NCBI GenBank assembly: GCA_026387385.1
Contig: JAPLLU010000020.1
Location: 1 to 39,401, forward strand
Source: Candidatus Omnitrophota bacterium
GTDB taxonomy: Bacteria > Omnitrophota > Gorgyraeia > Gygaellales > Profunditerraquicolaceae
Reading direction: 5' to 3'
Length of the DNA: 39,401 bases
In this document: piece after piece, positions 15,254-25,715 of the stretch
Numbering within the stretch: the first letter of the stretch is position 1
Layout: the number at the start of each line of letters is the position of its first letter
Program-made: the position numbers and the translations under genes
Notes under the pieces: model-generated
Seen by the model: the letters and a program-made list of their open reading frames with translations, nothing else
Told to the model about the DNA's origin: nothing
Database searches by the model: none

Positions 15254-17488
15254 CTACCTTCTATTCGCAACTACTAATAATCCCAAACTCCCCAATTTCA
15301 GTGCAACTATAACCATACAGGTATTAAAAAGCCCCAATATAGGCAAAAATATTATCCCGCCAAAAATTGCCGCCACCCAGCCGCCGATCAAGTCAGAGCC
15401 ATAAAGCAGGCCTACCGTAGCGCCTACCTTATCGCTTTCTTTTGAGTAAATTTTAGCTGCTAAAGGAAACTCTAAGCCCATCAGAAGGCCGGAAATAAAA
15501 AACAACAAAAGGAATATTAAAAATGTAAATCCAGTGTGGCTGCTAATCTCAAGTATTATAATTGCGATAAGGAAAGAAAAAATAATTACCCCGGCTTCTA
15601 AGCTGATAAGCCATTTTATCCTGTTTTTAATTTTCTCTATTCTTCGGCTCATAAAAATACTTCCCCCTGCTATACCCGCCATAAAAACGCTGATCAACAT
15701 TCCTATCGCGTAATATAAATAACCGTAAACTACCTGGAAACTGAATATCAAAACCAAATTTATCAGCATACCGAAAAAACCGGTTGTAGCTATACAATAG
15801 GCAATGCTAAACTTTGACTGCTCTTGTTTGTGGCGAAAGAAAATAACTGTGAGCGCAAATATGGCTAAAAGAATTACCTTCAAATTTAAACTTCCTAATA
15901 TCTCTAGAATATTTGCCAGTTTTGGAGTGAATTGTTTATTCCACAAAATCAGCATCTGGTATACTGCAAAAGGCGTATAGTCTTTATTGATTTTTTTTGT
16001 CGCACCTACGGATGATTTTATAAACCACTCAAGCCATCTTTTATCTAACCTGTAATCCAAGTAAGACGGAATAAGGATATTAGTTTTAATATTGCGCTCG
16101 AGCATTCTCTCCGTTATTAAATCAGGGCTAACTTTAAGCATAGACTCATCATTTGAGGCCAAATAAATATTATAATCTCCCGGGATAATCCGCACATAAC
16201 TGTAAGTATCCTTAAGTGCATTTAATACGCTAAAATTAAGGTCTCTTAGTTGCTTGCTTAGGTAAGTTAATGAGCCGGGTAGCCACAGTGCCAATATCCC
16301 CCCTGGACTTAACTTCTTTTCTGCCAAAGAAAAGAACTCTTGGGTAAAAAGGCGGTTGCTGGATAAATCAGAAGGATTAGATACCCCGATTAAAACTAAA
16401 TCATATTTATTAGGAGTGGCTTTAACAAAGAACCTGGCGTCACCATATTTAATGTTCACCCTGTTATCACTTAACTCCCTGTTGGTTAAATCCGTAGGAT
16501 ATTTTTTTAGCATTTTAATCATCGTTGGGTCGAGCTCTGCGTAATCAATACTCTTTAGGGGATACTTAAGCATTTCATTAATCAATCCCCCTGCCCCTGC
16601 GCTTAAGATAAGCGCGTCTTTAGGTTCAGGATGAAATAACAAAGGTAGATTTCCGAATTCCTCTACAAAGGTTATATCCGGATACGGCGCAGTAATTACG
16701 GGTGTGCCGTTATGGAAAAAAGTATACTGCCCTTCTTTTTTAACCACCGCGATGTTTCCGTAAACAGAATTACGGTAATCTAAAACCTCTTGCATCCCCA
16801 ATTGCTTTTTTACAGAAAAACGTTGAATTTTATCCGAATTTCCGCTTAAAAATATAAAAAACACTAAGGCAATAAGAACTAAATATTTTAAGAAGGCAGT
16901 ATTTTTTTGTAGCGAGTTAAAGAAAAACAAACAAGTGGCAAGATTAGCTATAACTATTATAAAGGCGATCTGAAAAGAAGTTAGATACGGAATAAATAGA
17001 TAAGTCAGGATTACGCCGCCGATAATTGTTCCGATAGTCTCCAAGGCATATACTCTTCCAATCGGACTCAAGGGACGGGGTAAAGAAAACAATTTAGTGA
17101 GTGTGCTGAATAATGCCCCGTGGCAAAACCCCGGGAGTAAGATAACAAAAAACGAAACCCAGAATATTGCAGGAATCCCTATCCCCTCCCCAAACGGAAT
17201 TCCTAATACACTCTTAAAGGCGCGCGATAGATAAACGGATAACGGCAGGGAAATTGAAAATGCTATCTGCAAGATAAAAAACAGGCTTATTTTATTTTTA
17301 ATCTTATCAATGGCCTTACCAACAAGATAAACTCCTGAAGCTTCCAGAATGACCCAATTAGCTAAAATTATGCCCAAAATCAATTCATTGCCGTAAAAAC
17401 TTACCAGGAGTTCGCGCAAGATTAAGACCTGCGCCACTATCCCGCTTGCTCCTATGGTTATAATTGCAAAAACAAAAATATGATTCAT
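15254..17488 (-). CDS. Fused membrane transporter-like / spermidine synthase-like SAM-binding protein
   Basis: N-terminal TM helices, central ALILSAGAGGLINEMLKYPLKSIDYAELDPTMIKML...YDLVLIG, C-terminal TM helices. Confidence 0.78.
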   Translation of the reverse strand: MNHIFVFAIITIGASGIVAQVLILRELLVSFYGNELILGIILANWVILEASGVYLVGKAIDKIKNKISLFFILQIAFSISLPLSVYLSRAFKSVLGIPFGEGIGIPAIFWVSFFVILLPGFCHGALFSTLTKLFSLPRPLSPIGRVYALETIGTIIGGVILTYLFIPYLTSFQIAFIIVIANLATCLFFFNSLQKNTAFLKYLVLIALVFFIFLSGNSDKIQRFSVKKQLGMQEVLDYRNSVYGNIAVVKKEGQYTFFHNGTPVITAPYPDITFVEEFGNLPLLFHPEPKDALILSAGAGGLINEMLKYPLKSIDYAELDPTMIKMLKKYPTDLTNRELSDNRVNIKYGDARFFVKATPNKYDLVLIGVSNPSDLSSNRLFTQEFFSLAEKKLSPGGILALWLPGSLTYLSKQLRDLNFSVLNALKDTYSYVRIIPGDYNIYLASNDESMLKVSPDLITERMLERNIKTNILIPSYLDYRLDKRWLEWFIKSSVGATKKINKDYTPFAVYQMLILWNKQFTPKLANILEILGSLNLKVILLAIFALTVIFFRHKQEQSKFSIAYCIATTGFFGMLINLVLIFSFQVVYGYLYYAIGMLISVFMAGIAGGSIFMSRRIEKIKNRIKWLISLEAGVIIFSFLIAIIILEISSHTGFTFLIFLLLFFISGLLMGLEFPLAAKIYSKESDKVGATVGLLYGSDLIGGWVAAIFGGIIFLPILGLFNTCMVIVALKLGSLGLLVVANRR

Positions 17489-17503
17489 ATTTTTAGTTCA
17501 ACT

Positions 17504-17531
17504 CCTGAAGCCTGTAGCCTGAGACCTGTAG
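17504..17531. repeat. Heptad word array F (4 x 7 nt)
   Basis: cctgaag|cctgtag|cctgaga|cctgtag. Confidence 0.8.
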
Positions 17532-17552
17532 CAGTTTGATACCAAAAATGCA

Positions 17553-17584
17553 CAAAAATAGCGAATTCGCTTGAATTCGCTATT
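17553..17584 (-). terminator. Rho-independent terminator after the O-antigen ligase-like gene
   Basis: Minus strand AATAGCGAATTC-AAGC-GAATTCGCTATT followed by TTT. Confidence 0.75.
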
Positions 17585-17604
17585 ACGCCGCCTATTTCTT
17601 AATC

Positions 17605-18849
17605 TTATAAACTAACATCCGGTTCTAATTTAATTATGGCCACTGCTAATCCTAACATAAACCAAAACAAAACTGACAACTGCAACGAATAAAGATGATT
17701 ATCGAAAAAACTATGCACCAGAAAGCCGAATATACCGCAGATGAGGCCAAGAAGGATGAAATCCTGACTTTTTTTGAATGCCTTTATACATGAATATAAA
17801 AGTGAAATTAAAAACCCCAGGAAACTCAATAAGCTGAAAATCCCCGCCTCAGCCCAAATCTGCAAAAAAGAGTTGTGCGCATACTGGGTACCTAAACCAG
17901 AAGTATGCTGCTTGAAATAATCCATAAATGTGCCCAGGCCCTTACCAAGAAAGGGATTCTCTTTGATCATCTTCCATGCGCCTTCCCATATAGCAAATCT
18001 GTATGCATCCCCTCCTGCTTGGAAGGTAAACATTGCTTTTCTTCTGATCCACGGAACCAGAATTGCCAAAAGTATAAAAATACAAATGAACGGTAAAATG
18101 ACCCTACATTTACGTGATAAGAATAACATTAACAATCCTGCAGATAAAAAACCTAACCAACCTCCGCGAGAAAGGGTAAATAAAACAGAAAGGCCTAATA
18201 AAACTATCAACAAAAATAAGCCAACACGGTAAATCATCTTTTTCGTCTTTGCTAAAAATAAAGCAATAGCTAAAGACGAAACAGAAGATAAATAGGCAGC
18301 GAGGCCATTATAATGCTTAAACGGCCCGGTAATAGCATACACTCCCTCCCTTATCGGCATTATTGGTCTTTTCCGTAAAAAATCTATCCCTAAGAATCGC
18401 TGAAAAAAAGCGTCAACCGCAACAAGGACTCCCACCGCTAAAAAAATTGCTACAACATTTCTTATGCGCTGTCGGCTGGATAAGGCATCCACAGCCATAA
18501 GAAATATAAAAATACCCTCTAACCATTTAAAAACCAATGCCTTCAGGCTTTTTTGAAGATAACAACCGCTGTTAATTAAAGAGAGCCCGCAAAAGATAAT
18601 AAAGAACAAAAGAAATAAGTGCGTGCTTAACAGGGACTGTCTTTGACTCGTCCCGAGAGAGTCCGAGGAAATGGAGCTATCTCTAAAAATAAACTTTGAC
18701 TGAAGAATCTTCTTAGCAATAAAAGCCGATATAGCTAAACTGACAAATATCTCAATTGCTGCGTTGGAAATAGGGATAAAAAATATCAATCCATAAAGAG
18801 AATACTCGACTATTCTATCCATTATTTTTATTATTTTTTCTCTTTTCAT
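17605..18849 (-). CDS. O-antigen ligase / Wzy_C family membrane protein (ATG 18849 preferred over TTG 18879)
   Basis: Polytopic membrane protein; SRGGWLGFL, FLGKGLGTFMDYF...YAHNSFLQIWAEAGIFSLLSF. Confidence 0.86.
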   Translation of the reverse strand: MKREKIIKIMDRIVEYSLYGLIFFIPISNAAIEIFVSLAISAFIAKKILQSKFIFRDSSISSDSLGTSQRQSLLSTHLFLLFFIIFCGLSLINSGCYLQKSLKALVFKWLEGIFIFLMAVDALSSRQRIRNVVAIFLAVGVLVAVDAFFQRFLGIDFLRKRPIMPIREGVYAITGPFKHYNGLAAYLSSVSSLAIALFLAKTKKMIYRVGLFLLIVLLGLSVLFTLSRGGWLGFLSAGLLMLFLSRKCRVILPFICIFILLAILVPWIRRKAMFTFQAGGDAYRFAIWEGAWKMIKENPFLGKGLGTFMDYFKQHTSGLGTQYAHNSFLQIWAEAGIFSLLSFLGFLISLLYSCIKAFKKSQDFILLGLICGIFGFLVHSFFDNHLYSLQLSVLFWFMLGLAVAIIKLEPDVSL

Positions 18850-18892
18850 TAACAGCCTAGCAGTATAACAATTTACCAATTAAACAGTTTAA

Positions 18893-20293
18893 CTAATATG
18901 CTCCTTTTTTCTTTAAAACCGCCGGGATTGTCCATAAGAGAATCAGCAAATCCAAGCCAAATGACCAGTTATCAATATACCATAAATCCCACTTCATCCA
19001 TTTATAGAAACCCAGCTCGCTCCTTCCCCTTATCTGCCAAAGACAAGTAATGCCCGGTTTAATATCTAGGCGCCGCCTCTGCCAGATATCGTATTTAGCC
19101 ATCTCATCAGGAGTTGGTGGTCGAGTACCTACCAAACTCATATCTCCTTTTACAACATTAATCAACTGAGGTAACTCATCTAAGCTATATCTGCGCAAAA
19201 GTCTTCCAAAGCCGGTAATGCGCGGGTCGTTTTTTATCTTGAATACAGGCCCCTTAACCTCGGATTTGCTGCGCAAGGCTTCTTTATGGCCATCGGCATT
19301 CATTACCATTGAACGGAATTTGTAGAAATCAAATAACCTGCCCTTTTTACCGCAGCGCTTAGAGATATAAAATATAGGCCCTGGACTATCCAGTTTAATC
19401 AAAAAGGCAATAAACGCAAATATGGGCGCAAATAATATCAATCCTACGCCCGCACCCAACACATCTGAAAACCTCTTAATAAACATTTCCGTTCCATGCT
19501 CACCGCCATCGATATACCTAATTAAAGGAATAAGTCCGATATAGTTCAGTTTCATTTGAGTAAAAGGGAAGGTAAAGCTATCCGCAACAACTCGCACTGT
19601 TTTCTTCATCTTTACCCCCAGCGTCAAAATCTCAGAAACCCGCTTGCGCTCAGAAGGAATGGTAACATAAATTTCATCAACAAAATACTGCTGAATCAAA
19701 TCCTTTAAATCATTAATCTTTCCTAAGATATCATAATTTAAGACCTTACCGACCTTAATATCATCTACAAAACCAACAACTTTAAAACCTAAGTAGGGAT
19801 TACTTCTCATTTCTTCAGCCAAGGCGCATCCCGCACTACCTGCACCCGCAATTAAGACATTTATATTATAATGCCCTTTAGTAATACGATATCGAATAAG
19901 AATTCTTTTAACCACCCGCCAGAGTGACAAACTTAAAATCAGAAGTATACTGCTTGAACCAAACACAAGACGAGAAAACATCACCATCCGTAGAAGAAAT
20001 ATAGCTAATCCTGCCAAAACAGAAGAAAAAATCACGCATTTAATTACTCTCCACGTTTCTTTTGGTATGGTTAAAGAACGATCTGTTGCATAAAGGGCAT
20101 GGTTGTTCAGGAAAAATATTAGGCTTAATCCCCAAATGGAAAATAATAAAAAATAATCCCTAAAATAAGGAAAATTGTTTATAATAAGACTACGATTATA
20201 TCTTAGGTAATAAGGCAGGTAAAATGAGAGGCCAATTAGTAGAATATCTACAGTCCAGTAAGTAAAATGTACATATTTTTTGTCTCGAAACAT
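18893..20293 (-). CDS. Polyprenyl-phosphate glycosyl-1-phosphate transferase (WcaJ/EpsE-like initiating enzyme)
   Basis: CoA-binding-like domain, then KRFSDVLGAGVGLILFAPIF...SPGPIFYISKRCGKKGRLFDFYKFRSM...RYSLDELPQLINVVKGDMSLVGTRPP. Confidence 0.92.
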   Translation of the reverse strand: MFRDKKYVHFTYWTVDILLIGLSFYLPYYLRYNRSLIINNFPYFRDYFLLFSIWGLSLIFFLNNHALYATDRSLTIPKETWRVIKCVIFSSVLAGLAIFLLRMVMFSRLVFGSSSILLILSLSLWRVVKRILIRYRITKGHYNINVLIAGAGSAGCALAEEMRSNPYLGFKVVGFVDDIKVGKVLNYDILGKINDLKDLIQQYFVDEIYVTIPSERKRVSEILTLGVKMKKTVRVVADSFTFPFTQMKLNYIGLIPLIRYIDGGEHGTEMFIKRFSDVLGAGVGLILFAPIFAFIAFLIKLDSPGPIFYISKRCGKKGRLFDFYKFRSMVMNADGHKEALRSKSEVKGPVFKIKNDPRITGFGRLLRRYSLDELPQLINVVKGDMSLVGTRPPTPDEMAKYDIWQRRRLDIKPGITCLWQIRGRSELGFYKWMKWDLWYIDNWSFGLDLLILLWTIPAVLKKKGAY

Positions 20294-20423
20294 GAATCTG
20301 ATTATACCACAGAAAATCCATTTTTAAACAAATATACTGCTCCCCTATTAACAAATAAGCGCACAATAGATGCTTAAATGGACTATAGAAAAAATAACGA
20401 AAGAGATATCAACTTTGGAGTAG

Positions 20424-21653
20424 CTAATGAACCCTGAACTCCGTGAATACATCGCGCTCAAATGATTTAAGAACGTTAATTTTTGAAAAATGGTTAACTA
20501 CATAGTCTCTTGCTTTTTTACCGTATCCTTCGGATTCCTGCGGTTCATTGTATAATTTCATTATTGCTTTCAGAAGTTGTTCAGGATTTTCAGGTTCAAC
20601 TATCAGACCAGCACCGGAATCATTTAACACATTGTAAAGTTCGGTCCCTGCATTGGCTCCGGCAATGACAGCTCTGCCGCTTGCCATTATTCCCAAAAGC
20701 TTTGATGGCATAGTGACATCTGTCATGCGCATTTGTTGAGGGATCAGGCAAATATCAGCTGCGGATAACATATAAGGCAAAATTTCTTTTGGCTGTAGCG
20801 GGAGAAATATTATATTTTCTAATCCCGATTTTCTATATATGCCGAGGAGTTCTTTCTTATATACACCATCTCCAACAATAACATAAATAATCTTTTTATT
20901 ATCCTTGGTTTTCTTTGCTACTTCAAGTACAACATCTAATCCTTGTTTTATACCAATATTACCAGAATACAGGACTATAAATTTATCGTTTAATTTGTTT
21001 AGCTTTCTAAAGTTGTTGATTTTAGGCATAGGTGTTATACATTCTGTATCTACCCAATTAGAAAAGTAAATGACTTTTTGTTTACTAATTCCCTTTAGAA
21101 TAATTTTTTCTTTCATTTTATTACTGATCACGCTAATTCTTGCTGCCTGTAGATAAACTAGCTTCTCTAACTTATAAAGCAATTTTAGTATTGTTTTGCT
21201 TCTCAACATTCCAACCTCAACAGCGGTATCGGGTTGTAAATCCTGAACGTGAAAGAGAAAAGGAATATTTTTGATTCTGCTAATTGCGCAAGCCACCAAA
21301 CCTAATCCCAGAGGAGGTGAAATAGTAATAAGCAACTCTGGTCTCCTTGAAAAAAGCAAATTGAAGAAGGAAAAAATCATAAAAGAAAGTTCATGCAAGA
21401 TTCGAGTTCTCGGTGTAACTTTGCGAGGTACATATAGATATGAACGCCTGATTTTAATTCCCTGATATTCTTCTACCATAAATAACTTTTTATTATACGG
21501 TTTTTTAACTTCCCATTCAGGATAATAAGGAAAACCTGTTACTACAGTTACCTTATGGCCTTTTTCAGCTAAATACTGACATAATTCAGTAGTATATTTG
21601 CCTATTCCTATAAGTTCTGGATAATAGTTTATTCCGTATACAAGGATTATCAT
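20424..21653 (-). CDS. Glycosyltransferase family 4 (WcaI-like)
   Basis: INYYPELIGIGKYTTELCQYLAEKGHKVTVVTGFPYYP; MPSKLLGIMASGRAVIAGANAGTE. Confidence 0.88.
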   Translation of the reverse strand: MIILVYGINYYPELIGIGKYTTELCQYLAEKGHKVTVVTGFPYYPEWEVKKPYNKKLFMVEEYQGIKIRRSYLYVPRKVTPRTRILHELSFMIFSFFNLLFSRRPELLITISPPLGLGLVACAISRIKNIPFLFHVQDLQPDTAVEVGMLRSKTILKLLYKLEKLVYLQAARISVISNKMKEKIILKGISKQKVIYFSNWVDTECITPMPKINNFRKLNKLNDKFIVLYSGNIGIKQGLDVVLEVAKKTKDNKKIIYVIVGDGVYKKELLGIYRKSGLENIIFLPLQPKEILPYMLSAADICLIPQQMRMTDVTMPSKLLGIMASGRAVIAGANAGTELYNVLNDSGAGLIVEPENPEQLLKAIMKLYNEPQESEGYGKKARDYVVNHFSKINVLKSFERDVFTEFRVH

Positions 21654-22411
21654 TTTAAACCTATTACTTGAATTTTGTTTCCTAATCTACCAAAGAAAAG
21701 ATTTGTCAAGTAAAAAATAATTTTTATGAAATAAAATAATGGTAGAAAGTCAAAAATTCTAAATACCCTACCGGGTTTATGCGGGTAATACATTAAATAT
21801 CGCTTAATAATGATTTTCTTAATTCCAATTTCTTTAAGCCATGATATTATTTCACTTTTTCTAAACCGGTAAACAAAATCTGAGCCTTCGTATTTTAGAG
21901 AAAATCCCAACAGAACAGAAAGTTCAGTTATTAATGCCTTAGCCGGTTCAATAATAATAACCGCCTTTTTGGCAATTCTGACCATCTCTCGAACTGCCTT
22001 CTTAGGATCACTTAGATGGTGTAACCCATCATGAACAGAAACTATATCAAAACTATTATCCGGGAAGGATAAGTTAGCCACATCTGCTTCTTTAAACTCA
22101 GCATAAAAACCATAACTTTTACTTCTAAGGCGCGCTCTTTCGACAGCGCAAGAAGACAAATCAGTCCCAACTACCCTCGCTCCCTCTTGGGCATAATATT
22201 CAGAAACCATCCCTGAACCACAACAAGCATCTAAAACAGACAAACCTTTAATTGGAAAAGGCAAAACTTTTAATGCTTTCTGAAACTTATAATTGATTAA
22301 AAAATTATAAAATTGCCCGGAATTATGCGGACGATTTATTTCGAATTGTTCATTATCTTCTTCTTTGTAATAATTCAAGTGCCTTTGTTTATTATTAATT
22401 TTCTCACTCAT
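21650..22411 (-). CDS. Class I SAM-dependent methyltransferase
   Basis: LSVLDACCGSGMVSEYYAQEGARVVGTDLS; FDIVSVHDGLHHLSDPKKAVREM. Confidence 0.86.
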   Translation of the reverse strand: MSEKINNKQRHLNYYKEEDNEQFEINRPHNSGQFYNFLINYKFQKALKVLPFPIKGLSVLDACCGSGMVSEYYAQEGARVVGTDLSSCAVERARLRSKSYGFYAEFKEADVANLSFPDNSFDIVSVHDGLHHLSDPKKAVREMVRIAKKAVIIIEPAKALITELSVLLGFSLKYEGSDFVYRFRKSEIISWLKEIGIKKIIIKRYLMYYPHKPGRVFRIFDFLPLFYFIKIIFYLTNLFFGRLGNKIQVIGLK

Positions 22412-23628
22412 GAAATTAAATCCGAGTATAACTTAATTATCCTCTCATAATGAACTTCAGGATTGTAAAGATCTTCTACTTTTTTACGAGCATTCCTCCC
22501 CAAAAATTTTATTAATTCATCACCATAATAAAGAGCCATTACCTTTTTCCTTAAATCCTCTACGTCGCCAGGAGTAAACAGTAAACCTACATCTTCTGTA
22601 ACAAGTTCTGGTATCCCGCCAATATTGGAGGCTACAACCGGTTTACCACAAGCAAACGATTCATGTATTATTAACGGAGAGTTTTCGTACCATTCAGAAG
22701 GAACAATAACAAACCTTGCATCTTTAATAATCTCCTGAAATTCTTTTCCTCTCAGGAATCCACTCAATTTAATATTCTTCAGATTGTGATTATCTATATA
22801 ATCTTCTATCTCGGGTAGTAATTCACCCGTTCCTAAAAGAACTAATTTGATAGGGAGCGACTCGAAGGCTTTTATTAGCGTCAGGATACCTTTCTGTCTA
22901 ACAAATCTTCCCGCAAATACAACGTAATCTCCAAGATTATAACTTGGTTTATATTCGCTTAAATCAATTGCATGAGGAATGATCACTACCTTTGATTCGT
23001 CAATCCCACAAGAAACAAATTTGTCTTTGAGAAACTGAGTTGGCGAAATAAAAATATCTATCTTTTGGTGATAGATTTTAAAAGTACTGTGAACTACTTT
23101 TGCTGAGAATGCTAAAAAACTTGCTGCTAAACTGTTACTGTAACAGCGTTTTTTTAAAATATTATAATATCTTCCACCTTTACACATTTCACATACCTGG
23201 TTTCTGATGCAAAGATTATTGCTGGCACAAATAGCCTGATAATCATGAAGCGTCTGAATTATTGGAATACTTGCTTTCTTTAACGGCTCAAGTATTGAAG
23301 GAGAAATCTGATAGAAAATATTATGAATATGGGCGATATCCGGCTTTGTCTTTTCAATTAGAAGCCCTATCTTCCTCTTTGCTTCAAGGTTATAGATGGC
23401 ATTTATATAAGCTTTAACCTTCTCGATTGCGCTTGCCTCTTTCCAATTCTCGTGAGTTACACCAGCTATAAAATACTCTGAATATTCCGAGCTAAGATTC
23501 CGGGGATGATTTAGACAAAACTCAATAACCTCGTGTCCTTTAGTTCGTAAAAGTTTGTTTAGTTGGAAATAATAAGTATCTGCACCACCAGTTATATGAT
23601 GGTATTTGTTAATCATTAATATTTTCAT
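22408..23628 (-). CDS. Glycosyltransferase family 4
   Basis: ADTYYFQLNKLLRTKGHEV; VVFAGRFVRQKGILTLIKAFE; HESFACGKPVVASNIGGIPELV. Confidence 0.9.
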   Translation of the reverse strand: MKILMINKYHHITGGADTYYFQLNKLLRTKGHEVIEFCLNHPRNLSSEYSEYFIAGVTHENWKEASAIEKVKAYINAIYNLEAKRKIGLLIEKTKPDIAHIHNIFYQISPSILEPLKKASIPIIQTLHDYQAICASNNLCIRNQVCEMCKGGRYYNILKKRCYSNSLAASFLAFSAKVVHSTFKIYHQKIDIFISPTQFLKDKFVSCGIDESKVVIIPHAIDLSEYKPSYNLGDYVVFAGRFVRQKGILTLIKAFESLPIKLVLLGTGELLPEIEDYIDNHNLKNIKLSGFLRGKEFQEIIKDARFVIVPSEWYENSPLIIHESFACGKPVVASNIGGIPELVTEDVGLLFTPGDVEDLRKKVMALYYGDELIKFLGRNARKKVEDLYNPEVHYERIIKLYSDLIS

Positions 23629-23710
23629 TTCTGTCTCTTATCTATACACTAAAATGCATTGATATTATTCTTTATGATAATAAACAAATAATCGAGAATT
23701 CTATGACAAA

Positions 23711-24907
23711 TCATTTCTGAAATCGTCTCTTCTTATTACCTCCCATTTGCAATGCAAGTTCAATTGCTTCTAATATTTTGTTAGCATAATTCCATACTGT
23801 TTTATCTTTTATAATTTCTAGCGACTTTGCTCCCATCTTTTCCCTTAATTCATTATTACTCAAGATAAATTTCAATTTTTCAACCAATTCATCTATTTTA
23901 TTTGGACTAAAGCTGTACCCGTTTACACCCTCTTTAACTAAATCTTCTGTTACTCCAGCATATTTAGAAGAAAGCACCGGTAAGCCACAAGCCATCGCTT
24001 CATTCACCACTAATCCCCACGTCTCATTAAATGATGGCAGCACAAAAACATCTGCCAATTTATAGTATTTAACTATATCTTCTTTCTGAACAAATCCTTC
24101 AAAGAAAACATTTTTTATATTATACTCCTTAATGTATTTCAAATATTTATCTTTTTCTTTCCCTTCCCCAACCAAAATCAACCCAACATTAGCCATATCC
24201 AACTTTTCAAACGCCGCAATGAGACTGATAACACCTTTGCGTTTGATAAATGCTCCAACATAAAGAATATTCTTGGAAGGATATTTTCTCTTCATCTGAC
24301 TAATTTCATTATCCTGTATTTCTTTATGCTTCTTCATGAACCACTCAAGATCAACCGAATTAGAACCCATAACGATCTTTTCGGGTTTCGCTCCATAATA
24401 AATATTCTGTCTCTTGGCTGCTGTACCGCAAGTAATATAAGAATCGAATCTCGAAATAATATTCTTTTTGTAAAGGTCTGCTAGGGAGTTTTTAATGAAG
24501 CCGCTCAATAGATGACTCTCTGACCAAAGGGTAATGGGTATCTCGTTGATTCTTGCATATAGCAATGCCTCTATCGTTACCAAATAATGATAACCAGACA
24601 CGCAAATGGCATCCGGTTTGAACTTAGTTAGCGTTTTCCAAAATCCAAAATTAAAATAAATGGGCATTTCCCATGATTGAATAAATATACAGAAACTTTT
24701 TAGTACACTATAATTGAATTTAATCTCATCCCAATAGATATTCCATTTTCTATTAGTTTCATTTTCTGCGAGAAATATAACTTTTAAATCGACCTCAGGG
24801 TGATCGGATATTGCATTGAATACAGAAATTATATTTGGAGCAATAATATTTGTGATTAGTACGATTTTCTTTCTCATTTTTACATCCTTAACAATCTCAT
24901 TGCTCAA
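23711..24907 (-). CDS. Glycosyltransferase family 4 (likely start MRKKIV, internal to the ORF)
   Basis: ILYVGAFIKRKGVISLIAAFEKL; PSFNETWGLVVNEAMACGLPVLSSKYAGVTEDLV. Confidence 0.88.
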   Translation of the reverse strand: MSNEIVKDVKMRKKIVLITNIIAPNIISVFNAISDHPEVDLKVIFLAENETNRKWNIYWDEIKFNYSVLKSFCIFIQSWEMPIYFNFGFWKTLTKFKPDAICVSGYHYLVTIEALLYARINEIPITLWSESHLLSGFIKNSLADLYKKNIISRFDSYITCGTAAKRQNIYYGAKPEKIVMGSNSVDLEWFMKKHKEIQDNEISQMKRKYPSKNILYVGAFIKRKGVISLIAAFEKLDMANVGLILVGEGKEKDKYLKYIKEYNIKNVFFEGFVQKEDIVKYYKLADVFVLPSFNETWGLVVNEAMACGLPVLSSKYAGVTEDLVKEGVNGYSFSPNKIDELVEKLKFILSNNELREKMGAKSLEIIKDKTVWNYANKILEAIELALQMGGNKKRRFQK

Positions 24908-25682
24908 GATGATTATTTAACTTATTTCTATATTTCAAATAGTAAGCTATTTTAGCCCGAAGTAAATAGTAAACAATTAAAAATTTATTTATGATTCCCG
25001 GGGCATAGATTTTTCTTATTCTTAGCTCTTCTTTTCTCCATCTTCTTTTGCTTGCCTTCTGCCCGGTTTTACTTTGTGGATAAATTCGGAAGGTCCCCAG
25101 TACTTCCGGGATCAAGGCTATTATAAATTTTTTTCCAATCCGGCAATAAAATTCTGTATCCATAGAATAGTGAAAATCTTCATCAAGATAACCCACTTCC
25201 TCTAATACTGATCTTCTAAAAAAAACTGTTGCTTGGACAGGGTGGAATCTACCGCAGGTAAACTGTCTGTAAGAGAAATCTATTATCTTTTTTGTAAAAA
25301 GGAGATCGCCATTCTCATCAATATAATTAAAATATCCGTAAACCATTCCGACATTGGGATTATTCAAAAAAAAATCTACAATAATACTTATTGTTTTGGG
25401 TAGGTAAGTATCATCGGAATTTTGCCATGCCAAAATTTCTCCTGTTGCCATTTTAAATCCTTTATTAATTGCCTGTGTTTGACCGTTATCCGGTTCTGAT
25501 TTCCAGATTATTTTTTTATAATATTTTTTAAATATTTCTAATGTGTTGTCCGTAGAAGCTCCGTCTATTATTATGTATTCAATGTTAGGGTAGTCTTGAC
25601 TTAAAACACTTAAGATTGTTTCCTCAATAAACCTGCCCTGATTAAATGACGGGGTTATTATTGAAACTTTGGGATTATACAT
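24897..25682 (-). CDS. Glycosyltransferase family 2
   Basis: VSIITPSFNQGRFIEETILSVLSQDYPNIEYIIIDGASTDNTLEI; LAWQNSDDTYLP. Confidence 0.9.
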   Translation of the reverse strand: MYNPKVSIITPSFNQGRFIEETILSVLSQDYPNIEYIIIDGASTDNTLEIFKKYYKKIIWKSEPDNGQTQAINKGFKMATGEILAWQNSDDTYLPKTISIIVDFFLNNPNVGMVYGYFNYIDENGDLLFTKKIIDFSYRQFTCGRFHPVQATVFFRRSVLEEVGYLDEDFHYSMDTEFYCRIGKKFIIALIPEVLGTFRIYPQSKTGQKASKRRWRKEELRIRKIYAPGIINKFLIVYYLLRAKIAYYLKYRNKLNNHLEQ

Positions 25683-25715
25683 TTCTATAAGAGATTTATT
25701 TAAAATAAAAACGCT

